From Gymnopus androsaceus JB14 (taxonomy: Eukaryota; Basidiomycota; Agaricomycetes; Agaricales; Omphalotaceae), in contig ML769442.1 of the NCBI GenBank assembly GCA_009733575.1, forward strand, positions 186,001 to 250,000: a stretch of 64,000 nucleotides of DNA, in the 5' to 3' direction. The translations under genes and the position numbers were made by a program. Each line of letters opens with the position of its first letter. Positions within the stretch are counted from its first letter, which is position 1. The notes under the pieces were generated by a model. That model did no database searches. It was not told the DNA's origin and saw only the letters and a program-made list of their open reading frames with translations. Shown in pieces: positions 1-10,297 of this stretch.

Positions 1-2229
1 CCTTCTACTCATCCTTCTTTGACGCCTTCCTCTGCTTCCAACGCAAATTCGCTCCCTCCCGGTGTCCCAGTACCTATTATTGACCCCTCTCTTAACGGCG
101 AAAGCATCGGTGGCTTACCTCCCGGAGTGAGAATACCACCCCCGCCTGGCGCAATCATTGCTCCTGGGGCGCCTGCTAATATAGCTGGTGCCAGCGCAAG
201 CGATCCGAGTAACGCTGGGAATGGAGGTGGAAATAGTACGAATGGAACTACTACGCCTACGCCTACGACGATGAAGATCCCGCCTCCCCCAGGAGCAACC
301 ATCGAGCCTAGTGCAGGCTCTGCGTCTGCATCGGGGAGTACTACCTCGAACGGTTCAAATGCCTCAGCGAGTAAGATGACTAATGGGACTGCGATGGACA
401 TGGGAAATGGTAATTCGGCGACAGATGCGTCTGTTCAGAATTCTGCTTCGGCGTCTGGGTACCAGCATCAGCCTACGTCCTATGATCAGCATTCACAGCA
501 TTCACAACCGCAATTACCTCCACCTCCGTCGTATTCTGTTCAATCGACTCATCCTCCTCACCCGTACCCCGTCCCTCCTCATGTTCCAAGTCAGGCTCAT
601 TTGGCAGGGTCAACATCTGTAGCTCCTCCACCTCCGCATCCTTCACAGTATCCTTCACATCCACAACAGCATCAGCCTCCGCCACCCCCACCTCACTACG
701 GTGCTTATCATCAGCCACCGATGCCTCCCCACCCGCAATACGCATATGCTGCTCCGCCGCAGATGATGCCTTCTCTAGCACCGCCTCCTGCTACACCCCA
801 GGGATACGCAGCGTATCCTGCTCCGGCTTCGGCTGCTCCGCCCGCTGGAAATAATTGGGGTGTCCAGCCGCCGAATCCCAATCCGCAGATGCTCGAACAA
901 TACCCTCCTCACCAACAGCAGATGCAAATGCAGATGCACATGGGTCAAATGCAAATGCAGCAGCCTCAGTATCATCCTGGTCAGCAGCAGCCGCAGTATG
1001 GGTATCAGCAGGTGAGGTATGATTATGGTCAGGCTCAGCACCAGCCTCAAGCTCAGTCCCAATCCCAACATCATCTTCAGCCTCCTCAGATGTACGCTTC
1101 ATACACGCCTATACCTGCTCCGCCATATGGGTATTATGATCCCTCCTCTGGGCAGCAACCACAACAACAAAATCCTGTACAGGCGTCTTCCTCTGGACAA
1201 GCGTTTACAGTTGCTACGTCTTCTCCTAATACGATCGGCGCTGCTCCCGTACCAGGACCTTTAACTGGGCCTGGTCAAGCCCCACATGCGCAACAATCCC
1301 AGCCGACTACGCCATCGGCTGGGAATGCGAATGTGAGTCATAACAATGGTGGGGCTGTAGCTGTAGCGGGTGGATATATGGACTACAGTTCAGCTTATGC
1401 GCTTCCGCCGAGAGCTGGGAGTCCCCGTGGAATGTATTATCGTGATCAACATGTACCTCAACAGCAGCAATACGGATATCCAGCTCATCCTGGGCCTCCG
1501 CTGGCACATCCTCCACCGCCTCCCCATACCCATGCCCATGCCCACGTTCAAATGCAGCTTCAGCATCCTCAGCATCATCCGCCGTATCCTGCTCCGTATG
1601 GAGTTGGAGTTGGGGGTTATATGGTCTACGGAAATAACAACGGCAGTAATAATGGGTCGATGCCTACCACACCAGGGACATATTCGTCGACGAATAGTAA
1701 TAATGGTGAGATTTGGGGAGCAGCTGCGGGATCTGGATCATCTGGAGCTCCTGCGTCGTGGGATGCTACGTCGGCGTCGTCTGCTGCTGCTGCTGCTGCT
1801 GCATCTACGGCTACTGCTGGCTATCCTCCGGCTCCGAAACAACAACAGCAACCTCATCTCGCTGTTGGTGCGCTGGGAAGTCCCGGAGACCGAATTCAAC
1901 TCGCTCCATTGAGGGGACAACAGCCTGTTCAACCAGTTGATGATAGTCCTACCATGTACCCGTCGGTCATTCAGCTGAGGAGCAGTAGTCGATCGTCAGG
2001 TTCGAGGGATGGTGCTAGGGGTGCTACTGGGGAACGATCTGGCGCGTCGGAAATCACGAATATCTCGAGTTCGGCTAGGGAGAGGGAAAGAGAAAGGGAG
2101 CGGGAGAGAGAACGGGGAAGAGATAAGGATCGGGATAGGGATAGGGAGGGAATGAGAGATGATAGGTCGAGGGATGAGAGAGGAAAGAAGAACCCGCTGG
2201 CGATTGGGAGTATTATAGACGGTGGTTGA
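1..2229 (+). CDS. Pro/Gln-rich low-complexity protein, 3' part (5' end outside window)
   Basis: The frame is open from base 1 with no in-frame ATG near the left edge, so this is the C-terminal ~740 residues of a longer protein. It opens with two related proline motifs (IPPPPGAIIAPG near residue 45 and IPPPPGATIEP near 95). A long stretch rich in Pro, Gln, His, Tyr and Ser follows, including Met/Gln-rich and poly-Ala segments. The C-terminus is a mixed-charge RE/RD tract ending KKNPLAIGSIIDGG. No folded domain is visible here. Such composition is common in fungal transcriptional co-regulators and RNA-binding proteins, but the deciding domain would lie upstream, so function is unassigned. No intron or frame break is seen in 2.2 kb. 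It converges on the minus-strand gene ending at 2698. Confidence 0.75.
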   Translation, partial: PSTHPSLTPSSASNANSLPPGVPVPIIDPSLNGESIGGLPPGVRIPPPPGAIIAPGAPANIAGASASDPSNAGNGGGNSTNGTTTPTPTTMKIPPPPGATIEPSAGSASASGSTTSNGSNASASKMTNGTAMDMGNGNSATDASVQNSASASGYQHQPTSYDQHSQHSQPQLPPPPSYSVQSTHPPHPYPVPPHVPSQAHLAGSTSVAPPPPHPSQYPSHPQQHQPPPPPPHYGAYHQPPMPPHPQYAYAAPPQMMPSLAPPPATPQGYAAYPAPASAAPPAGNNWGVQPPNPNPQMLEQYPPHQQQMQMQMHMGQMQMQQPQYHPGQQQPQYGYQQVRYDYGQAQHQPQAQSQSQHHLQPPQMYASYTPIPAPPYGYYDPSSGQQPQQQNPVQASSSGQAFTVATSSPNTIGAAPVPGPLTGPGQAPHAQQSQPTTPSAGNANVSHNNGGAVAVAGGYMDYSSAYALPPRAGSPRGMYYRDQHVPQQQQYGYPAHPGPPLAHPPPPPHTHAHAHVQMQLQHPQHHPPYPAPYGVGVGGYMVYGNNNGSNNGSMPTTPGTYSSTNSNNGEIWGAAAGSGSSGAPASWDATSASSAAAAAAASTATAGYPPAPKQQQQPHLAVGALGSPGDRIQLAPLRGQQPVQPVDDSPTMYPSVIQLRSSSRSSGSRDGARGATGERSGASEITNISSSARERERERERERERGRDKDRDRDREGMRDDRSRDERGKKNPLAIGSIIDGG

Positions 2230-2697
2230 TCTGTTAATAGGGATTTTTGGTTATCATGTATGTACTGTACTTGCTCTCCTTTTTCGGTGTATCATGCTTT
2301 TGCTCTTTTCGCTGTTCGCTTTGCATTGCCGGTCTCTTTTCCGCATATCGTATAAAACTTCACTATTTTCTTTCATTTCTCATTCGGTATGGATGTATCA
2401 AATATGTCTTCTATATGGACTTATTACTTTCTGCTTCATTATCTTCGGTCATTATCTTCGGTCCTCTGTTACAAAGTAACATGTATCATTCATACTGCAT
2501 ACTGCATAGAATTCATTCTTTCGGGATAGGTACTGTATGCTAGGGACTTTCATCCTCCTTGTAACTAATCGCGCGTTCGAAGTATCAGTCCTCAGGCTAT
2601 TGGCAAAGAATCGACTGGCTCTGAATCTTAAATATTCTGTTAAAAACCTTATGATACCGAATACTACCCGAATCTACTATGTAATGGAGCAGGTTCT
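2230..2697. other. Convergent intergenic region
   Basis: This 470-bp AT-rich stretch lies between the stop codons of two convergent genes. It must hold both 3' UTRs. I see no further gene or repeat in it. Confidence 0.5.
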
Positions 2698-4066
2698 CTA
2701 CCTTCTTGGAAGGAAGGCGTACGCCCCGAAATGGCACAGTAGTATCAGGTGCTTCAAAGTACAAACAATCATTAGACCAATTGAGGAATGTATAGCTACT
2801 GACCTCGATAAATTCAACCTTTGCATTCTCAATAGTGCTTGAAACCAAATGCGCAATGCATTTAATCGGCGTTTTACCTTGTACCAGTACCACACATTTT
2901 GGCGGACCCGTAAAAGTAAACCACTCCGTCCAAGTAATCTCTGTAGATACGTCCGAACGGTACTCTATCGTCCAAACGCACTGCCCTGACAATCCTAATG
3001 CCTCCGCCCCCGCTGTTAGCAGGCGTTCGACAGCGGCGATATCAGCTTCGGAGCTAGGTTTTTTGGCATCGACGGCGACCTTGATTGGTGGAGGAAGCGG
3101 CAAATCGTGTTCGCCCATAATCCTGTTTTTAGCGAAATCTGCAGTATATTTGCCTTTCGGACCCGTAAAAGGAACTGAGTCTTTAAAACCAGGGTTCGAA
3201 AACTTTGGGAGTGCCGTCGGATTCTTGGAGTATTCGAACTTCCACGTGCCTCCAGCATCCTAGCTTCGCTGCATCCTTTATTATCAGTTCCTCTAGAGCG
3301 GTGGCGGCTGGGGTTTGGGGTGTACTCCGTCGTCAAAGGTTTACCGCCTTCGTCGACTCGATTATAATATGCCTCAATTTGAATTAAAGTGGGCTCTTTT
3401 ATCGTGACAGCTGTACCGGGTCGTTTGACCATTGTCGATTTATCATTTTTTTTCTGAGCATCGCCTTCATAATGATCAGTGCAAGTGAGAAATAGCCAAA
3501 GCAAAAGGTACTGCCGATTTTTTGGCATAAATTGGGAGACCCTTTGCATTGGAGATAATGCATCGATGCAATGCAGAAACCTCCACATCCTCTCGGGCCC
3601 GTAAAGCTAATCTTCGTCGTAGAGTCTTGAAGCGTAATCGTAGACTTTTTGTCGTACTGGATCCTCCAATTTCGTCTGAGGGGTAGGCCCAATTCCGTTG
3701 CAGCCGCTGTTATGAGACTCTCGAGATTCAATAGCAGACTTTTATTTGCAGTATCTGGCATTGTCTTTTCCGAAGGACAGAGAGCTACTACCAAGTTTTT
3801 GCTTGTTATATTCCGGGCGTTGATCTTGAAGACGGGGAGGTCGTCGTCGTCACTGACCTGAGCGGGAGTTTCTTGAAAATAGGTCATTTCAAGTTCAATG
3901 TCCTGGCTAGGGCCACGGGTCTCCATATTCCGTTGGAATTGCTCAAAATTGAGGTCATATTATAAATGGGAAGATATCGACTGAAGCTCACAGGCTGCGG
4001 TGCCGCATATGCAATAGAAACCAGGCAAAAAATGGTAAGAGAAGTGGTCGAGAATCCGAAACGCAT
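2698..4066 (-). CDS. Putative secreted protein with three FTGP-type repeats (one frameshift)
   Basis: Five exons can be read: 3992-4066, 3512-3941, 3345-3464, 2804-3307 and 2698-2751. The introns at 3942-3991 (GTGAGC..GAG), 3465-3511, 3308-3344 (short, 37 nt) and 2752-2803 (GTCAGT..CTAAT..AAG) keep phase. The start MRFGFSTTSLTIFCLVSIAY reads as a signal peptide. The mature part has three related ~60-residue repeats, each with an Ala/Leu helix ending in a (E/K)LGL-like turn, then W-x-(I/F)-(E/Q)-Y and then FTGP. The second repeat needs a 1-nt shift near 3258 to join KDAAKLG to DAGGTWKFEY. That is either a sequence error or a real break. About 394 residues, probably extracellular. I do not recognise the family. 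Confidence 0.6.
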
Positions 4067-5425
4067 GGACTGTATACAGGTTTGGTTGCTCCGACTTGGT
4101 ACGGAACGGAAGAGGAGAAGAGCTTCTTTCACTAGAAGAAGAAAGACTTGACCAGCAAGTTGAGGGACTTAGTGGACGACATGCTAGCTTAATAAAGATT
4201 TGTGGAATTTGCAAAAGACGCGCACCTCGTGAGCATATACAATGCTCGTACGTGCATGTACGGACTTGAAGCAGTGTTCAGAGCTTTGGTTCGAAACTGG
4301 CATGTACGAGCATGCGCGGCTATACGGCATAAGCACTATGTCTCGTGAACTACCCTAATGCCAATGACTTCCAGCACAAATGATAGTACTCCGGATCTTG
4401 TCCAGCCTTTCTCGTATATGTTCCTTTCGGCGAAAAATAGGTTCCTCGAGAGTTGAAACCTATAGCGGTCACCAGGTAAGGATTCCTAGAATGATGAGTC
4501 CAGTTGACAGTAGTAGAACTTCAGATGCCTCTTGAGAGCCTGAGCATGATTGGACTCAGATGATGCTTGTCGCTTTGGAAGCTGGCACGAATCAACTAAA
4601 CTGAGAAGCATACAGTAAGTAATTGAAAAAAAAGGGTTATTACTCATGCTGCAATGCAAGATGGAAGTTCAAAAGGCGTGCGGAGACAAAAAGTAAATTG
4701 ATGCCTGCCCCGGACCGGGTCCGTTTTTCATAGATCGTCATTTCATATCTCCAATCCAGAGCGTAGTCATCCAGAGCGTAGTCTTCTACGAAATACGCAG
4801 CCAATGTTGCGAACGAAGGTACCCAAAAATACATTTGCTTTGCACTTGCTCCTCTGCTCCAACAGTTGGGAGCAGCTTGAACTTCGACAGACCGGGTAAC
4901 GGTGACATTAGAGGCGAAAGGGTCGCAGTTACAACTTCCCTCAATTCTTCTTGACTATTTTCGACGGAAACTTCTGGAAGGGTATTCCAACAATACCAAC
5001 ATCCAATAGTGATTTTTCTATTTCTATGGACTGGGAAGTTTACCTAGTTCTCATGGAGACATTTAGGAGGCTGATCAGCTCCGTGTACACTACAGGTCAC
5101 CTGGAACCCATTTCGAAGATTCCTTCGAAACGCCAATCTATCGTTTAACATCTTCCCTTCAGCATGACCTTTCTTCTTTGACTCGGATCCTTGCTTCGAC
5201 ATTTCGTAGTCAGCAATGCGAGTCCTAATACCGGTTGTAGCTGCTTCGTGTCACCCTGAGGTTTTAGCCCATTCATGTCCTAGCTAAGTCGTATCACAAA
5301 ATTGGGCCGATCTGGTCACTCACATCTCACTGACTGCAATTAGCTCAAATTCCATTTCTCCGCTCCATTATAAAAGCTCGGTGTCATTGTCATCAGCGAC
5401 AGCTCGCCGCATACATACCTCCAGG
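4067..5425. other. Intergenic region without recognisable gene
   Basis: About 1.36 kb between divergent genes, upstream of both the secreted repeat protein (-) and the esterase (+). The open frames are short and show no recognisable motif. A promoter function for both neighbours is likely by position only. Confidence 0.4.
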
Positions 5426-5631
5426 GAGCTCAAAATATGCAGAAAATTTGTCAAAATAGGGGTTCTTCTCTGCCACGTGTTATATAGAGTTCAGAGCTCA
5501 AATTCCTACAGATAAGTATGCAGAAATTTACTCTTCTCTGCCACGTGTTGGATGGAAGTTCAAGGAGCTCAAAATTTGCAGAAAATTTGCCATAAGAAGG
5601 GTTCTTCTTTGCCACGAGTTGGATGGAAGTT
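5426..5631 (+). repeat. Three imperfect ~69-bp tandem repeats with CACGTG cores
   Basis: Copies start at 5426, 5494 and 5565, each with GAGCTCAAA. They continue with a GCAGAAA(A)TTTG-like segment and a TTCTTCTCTGCCACGTG-like segment, then GTTGGATGGAAGTT or a variant. CACGTG E-box palindromes lie at 5474-5479 and 5542-5547; the third copy has CACGAG. The array ends about 250 bp upstream of the esterase start, so a cis-regulatory role (bHLH-type E-box) is plausible but inferred. Confidence 0.6.
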
Positions 5632-5839
5632 GCAGAATGTTTTCATTGGTATTGATCCGAACCCTACCAGAGGCTACTTCACTCACAGAATTTCGGATGA
5701 TTTGAGGAGTTATCTCGTTCGTTCAAAGTCGTTGTAAATCAATGTGAATTTAGCGAATTGTTTACTCGTTTCTCGAAATGCGGCTATTATCCCACCTGGA
5801 CAACTGGATGATCTCGCTATTTTTTGCAACTCAGAGGTC

Positions 5840-5846
5840 TATAAAA
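5840..5846 (+). promoter_or_regulatory. TATA box of the esterase gene
   Basis: TATAAAA lies 18 bp upstream of an ATG at 5858 and 39 bp upstream of the in-frame ATG at 5879. Transcription usually starts ~25-35 bp downstream of a TATA box. That favours 5879 as the first usable start codon and a very short 5' leader. Confidence 0.5.
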
Positions 5847-5878
5847 CGTGGAAGTTTATGTCTGTGTTATCCATAGCA

Positions 5879-6957
5879 ATGTCTAGCTTTACCTTTACTG
5901 CATCACTGCTCCTTCTTCTCGCTCCGGCCCTCGTTGTCAGCCAGTGCCCTCAGGTTCACATCTTTGGTGCACGCGAGACGACCTTGCCTCAATCCGATCC
6001 TTTTGGTAGTGCTCTTCCCGTTGTCGACGCTATCATGTCTGCATTTCCTGGTGCAACTTCTGAAGCAATTGTCTACCCCGCCTGCGGTGGACAAGCTAGT
6101 TGTGGCGACATCAGCTATGCCCAATCCGTTATTGATGGAGTCGCGGCAGTCGCTAGCCAGGTCAACACCTTCAACGAGGAATGTCCTAACACGTTCCTTG
6201 TCCTGGTCGGATACTCTCAGGTTAGTGCATGATTCAATTCCAACGAAAACCTGGCTCATTAATAGACAACTTACTGAAGGGCGGTCAAATCTTCGATGAT
6301 GCCTACTGCGCTGGTGGTGACCTCAATGAGGGTATCACGAACACTGCTAGTCCATTGACTGCTGCTGCCCAAAATCAGATCAAGGCCGCTATTTTCATGG
6401 GTGACCCGCGCTATACATTTGGTGAATCCTACCTCGTTGGCACTTGCACAGCGCAAGGAGTAAGACATACCTGCTTTTTTCTGCACCTGGAATTGCACTG
6501 ACCCTCATACTAGTTTGCTCCCCGCCCGGCTGGCTTTGAATGCCCATTTGCGAGCAATGTCAAATCCTACTGTGACTCCACCGATCCCTTCTGTTGCAAC
6601 GGCGACAATGACGCTACTCATGAAGGTTATGCCACTGAATATGGCTCCGTCATCCTCCAATTCGTCCAAGGGAAGTTGAACGCAGCCATCGGTACTGGTG
6701 GTACTGGCACTGGCACCGGTACGGGTACGGGTACGGGCACCGGCACTGGTACTGGTACAGGCACTGGTGCTGGTACAGTCGCAGAATTCGGTCAGTGTGG
6801 AGGGTAAGCTGCTTTGTCCCTTTTGTATGGTGTACTCTATTTTTGAATGCTTTTATCTTCTAGGATTGGCTACACTGGCTCAACGGTCTGTGCATCTCCT
6901 TTTGTGTGCACTGAATTCAGTGCATACTTCTCGCAGTGTCTTTCAGCGGGTGAGTGA
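5879..6957 (+). CDS. Secreted acetylxylan esterase/cutinase-like (CE5) with C-terminal CBM1
   Basis: Four exons (5879-6220, 6280-6459, 6514-6803, 6864-6957) with three 54-60 nt GT..AG introns give an intact protein. It starts MSSFTFTASLLLLLAPALVV, a strong signal peptide; an ATG at 5858 is possible but too close to the TATA box. The CE5 catalytic core shows the nucleophile elbow GYSQG, split by intron 1, the FMGDPR segment, a CDSTDPFCCNG stretch holding the likely catalytic Asp, and THEGY with the likely His. A Gly/Thr linker coded by repeated GGTAC(N)GG units leads to a CBM1 (FGQCGGIGYTG...FSQCL) with the normal Cys pattern and Phe in the first aromatic position. It should deacetylate xylan or hydrolyse esters on plant cell walls outside the cell. 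Cutin hydrolysis cannot be excluded. Confidence 0.93.
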
Positions 6958-7440
6958 GGCTTAAGACGAGATTGCAGAGTTTGGAAAAACAAATGTGTTC
7001 AAATGCTGTCTATACCGTATACGTTCCTGCTAACACTGTTGAAGTCGTAAACAAAGAAAATGATATACATAAGTAGTAGAAGTAGGAGTGAAGGTAGTAA
7101 AAGTTGCAAATTCAGTTATGTGTTAGTAAAAGTGGTTGTTGTGACCGACTTCCGTGTTGTCTGTGGCTAGTGTTACATCACCCGCCTTCCTTGACATATG
7201 TTTTTGTGATGCATAATTTCCCTTGTTTGTGCAACTCGGGGGTCAAGAATTACGGCGCAGATTCTGACAATGCTCTTTCTTCCAGCTCAGATTCAGACCT
7301 AGTGGAACCCAGCCTACTACGACACTGTATTTGTATACAAATAGATTACACTGTAATAAAAACCTTATGTCTACAAATCTATTACAACGTAACAGCTGTC
7401 ATGTAATATACTTATTTAAATTGAATTCACACCTTACATG
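6958..7440. other. Intergenic, esterase 3' flank
   Basis: About 480 bp, AT-rich, with no gene seen. It contains the esterase 3' UTR and ends at the tRNA-like head of a SINE-like element. Confidence 0.4.
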
Positions 7441-7801
7441 CGCCTGATGGCTTAATGGTATTGTCGGACCGCAGTTCTGAGTCCTGACAGTAAGATGCAT
7501 ATGTGTCGACACGCGCTCTCGAGCCACTGATATGTAAATTTAAGTGATTGTATGTTTTTCTTTTATGCAATGCCATGGCTAGCTCTCGTTAGGTTCGCCA
7601 AAGGTCACCTACATTAGAGAGCTAGTCTGGCATTGCCAAACATCCTGGGTTAGCGGTTAGGGGTCACCGCCTCTTGAAATAAGCGCATACAAGGCTTTAG
7701 AGTGCCTGCTGACGACTTCCTGGCCTGGGGGACCCCCCAAGTGCAGCAAGGGAGGGGAGGGGAGGGGAGGGAAGCGGAGGCGGGCCTGAAGTTTGCGCGC
7801 C
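7441..7801 (+). mobile_element. tRNA-headed SINE-like element, copy 1
   Basis: A pol-III A-box-like word (TGGCTTAATGG, 7448-7458) and a B-box-like TCTCGAGCC (7517-7525) head the element. A long hairpin follows: arms 7567-7575/7628-7636 and 7579-7587/7617-7625. Downstream comes a conserved tail with GGTTAGGGGTC, AGGCTTTAGAGTGCC and CTGGGGGACCCCCC. The same order recurs at 56549-56923. No terminal inverted repeat or coding capacity is seen, so a tRNA-derived SINE fits best. The family is not one I can name. Confidence 0.6.
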
Positions 7802-9873
7802 AAATTATATCACTATTAATGGTTGTAATATTTGATGGTACCTACAGTTGTAATAAATTTGTATACATTATTTGTGTCTGGGGCTCTGGAACCACTTGAC
7901 ATTTTGCATGCACTACCAAGTGCTGAACTTCTCACCAATATCACCAATGCACCTATAGCTAGCTTCCAGACCACAGATGCAGACCCTGGTGTAGGAGAAA
8001 GCTTGCAGTACATGTTCATCCAATGTTCACCTTGCAACTTCTTTTCACATTGACAACCATCTGTTGTAGAATGAACTCAAACTCTGTTTCAGAGATTGAT
8101 TTTATGACAGCAGCCATGTTCAAAGTTAGCTCTATAGATCTGTAGAGAAAGTCTTGTAGAGCTTTTGTAGAGCTTTTGAAATGTAATGCTGTGATTTTGA
8201 GCAACCATGTGAATTTAACTTTGAACGTGACTAGCATATCTAGGACTTGCTTGCTTTGAGGCCAGATATGGGTCTTGTATGGGTCTTTTGAGCAACTTTT
8301 GAGTAGTATATGGCTGCAACTCTGGAGGACCGCATCCATTTCTTGTGCTGGTCATGACAGGAGCAGCTCACAATGGAATATCAATGGTTATGTTGTGAAT
8401 TAATCAATATATACTGCACACATGGAAAGTAATGGTCTGGGTATTGTTACATAATATCTTGACAACCACTTTGAATTTTGACTAGGTCTCAGTTGTAGAG
8501 AACAATCCTAAGCTTTTGACATAGTTTGTAAAATATTCCCATGTAATCTGGCTGCTCTACAGAGACTTTTACCAAAATGGCAAAATTTATATTCACAGGA
8601 AATTCTTTAGAAGATACATTGTTTTCACCATCAGAAAGAGCAACCTCAATTTTGGATTTTGATTTTGCTGAGTGCTGTTGCTCACCACAGCCTCCGATTG
8701 GAAATTAGTATTTACCATATATAAGCCTGATTGTAGTATGTCAATCCCCCATCCATTTGCCTCCCGGCTCCCACTATGAGGCACAAATGGAATATATTCT
8801 TTGACTCTGGCATCTCCCGAGTGACGATGCTCCTGTGTATCACAACAGTCAAAAACAGGGGTAGCCATTCTCACTTTGGAAAAATGCTTGAATTTGATGC
8901 CCCCCCCTCGAGCAGGCAAAGATGCTCTAAAAGTGCTGTAAATAGCGGAAATGAGCCAAAATTACACATTTGCAGCACAAATTGTCCCATTAAATTGAAG
9001 TATTTTTTTAAAGTGAGAGTGGTTTCCCCCATTTTTGAGCTAAGGGGCTGTTGCTCCATCCCATGAAGAAATCTGAACCAGGAAAAGCTCTAAAGGGCCC
9101 TGGGCCCTACCATACAAATTTAGAGCCAATTGGCTCTGCATAGGCCCTACAAGTCTGGGTGCCAAAAGTCCAATTGATAGGTGAGCTCGGAAGTATTGTA
9201 ACATTTCAATCAAGAGTTCAGTCATGCATCATCCTCAAAAAAATCCGAATGTGGTTTTAATTTTTTCTTGATTTTTCAGATTTCTTTTGTATTTTTTTTG
9301 GTCAAAAATTTCAGAATCGATGAACTCTCGATCAAAATGTTACAGTAAAGTATCACTTATGGCATTCTTACGGGGCGGCCACTGCGTTGAGGGAACAAAC
9401 CCCTTCCTTTTTGCTGCTGCAAGCCTCCACGAGCCCATTGTGTGGTGCCTCTGCTGCGCGGGCTTTCTCTTTCTTTCTCTCATTTTTCTGTCCAAAAATA
9501 TCAAGTTAAGTAATAAACTATTTATTATTGACTCTGATTGCGGCGCCGGCGGCGATGGCCACTTTGTGGAGCACTGGGAGGAAACTATGTTCCCCCCAGA
9601 CCCCCTCCCTAATGCTGCGTGAGCCTTTGCTTGCTTTTCTCTCCTCCAGACTTAATCGGCGGGAACGGCAAACCAGCGATGAAGATGTTCGAGACAATGG
9701 GGCCCTTAGGACCCTAGCTGAGAACTAATTTTAGAGTACAGAGGTTTGAGGGGATATCTATGGCATACATCCTTCTAGGCAGTGAGGCATTTAGTTTACC
9801 AGAGTCTTATGCTGCTTGCACTATTGTGATATCTTCTTATAAAGAGATCCTTGAATTGGCATACTTCCAACTC
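7802..9873. other. Long AT-rich region with no recognisable gene
   Basis: About 2 kb of short open frames on both strands with no domain or motif I recognise. It contains short direct repeats (TGTAGAGCTTTTG near 8155-8175) and an imperfect inverted repeat at 9197-9344. It is probably old repeat-derived sequence. Confidence 0.35.
9197..9344. repeat. Imperfect 27-bp inverted repeat
   Basis: The left arm 9197-9223 (TGTAACATTTCAATCAAGAG...) matches the reverse complement of 9318-9344 with a few mismatches. The ~95-bp spacer is T-rich. It could be a MITE remnant or a hairpin. No target duplication was identified. Confidence 0.4.
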
Positions 9874-9878
9874 ACTTA

Positions 9879-10177
9879 TGTAAGGATTTCGGTCCTTACC
9901 CTCACTCCCGCCGGCTCCCGTTCACTCCCGCCGGCTCCCGTTCACTCCCATATGTATACATGCATCCTCTCGCTCCGCATTCAACTCTTAGACCCCAGAG
10001 GATTAACCTTTACACGCATATACAAAGGTTTTGTCTTGTTTCGGATTTACTTTACTTACTACTCCTTTATTTAGACCCTTATTCTAGTACTTAAATACCG
10101 TTGTACTTCCATTGTTTACCTTGTCGAATCAACACCGTTACTGGCCGTTTTCATTCCCTTAAACCCGGTTCCTAACA
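9879..10177 (+). repeat. Left LTR of the gag-only element
   Basis: 299 bp, TG..CA ends, followed by the internal domain. It contains an internal tandem duplication of CTCCCGCCGGCTCCCGTTCA near 9901-9945 that is single in the right LTR. Confidence 0.9.
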
Positions 10178-10297
10178 GTTTGATTTGACCACCCATCAAA
10201 CTCGGTTGAACTTCACATTCTTGTAATCCTCTGCTCCTCTTTGCCCTCGCCAATATCTGGCAATTCTTACCTTGCTCATCAAGAACATCCAATAACC

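Noticed and set aside
473..1102. Long minus-strand frames opposite the Pro/Gln-rich gene
   Set aside because: Mirror frames caused by the biased codon composition of the real gene.
7702..7899. Frame in the tail of SINE-like copy 1, similar to one in copy 2
   Set aside because: The similarity comes from the shared noncoding repeat. Frames do not start or end alike, so it is not a gene.
8016..8339. Minus-strand 107-codon frame in the AT-rich region
   Set aside because: AT-driven composition, no motif, and surrounded by repeats. Probably chance.
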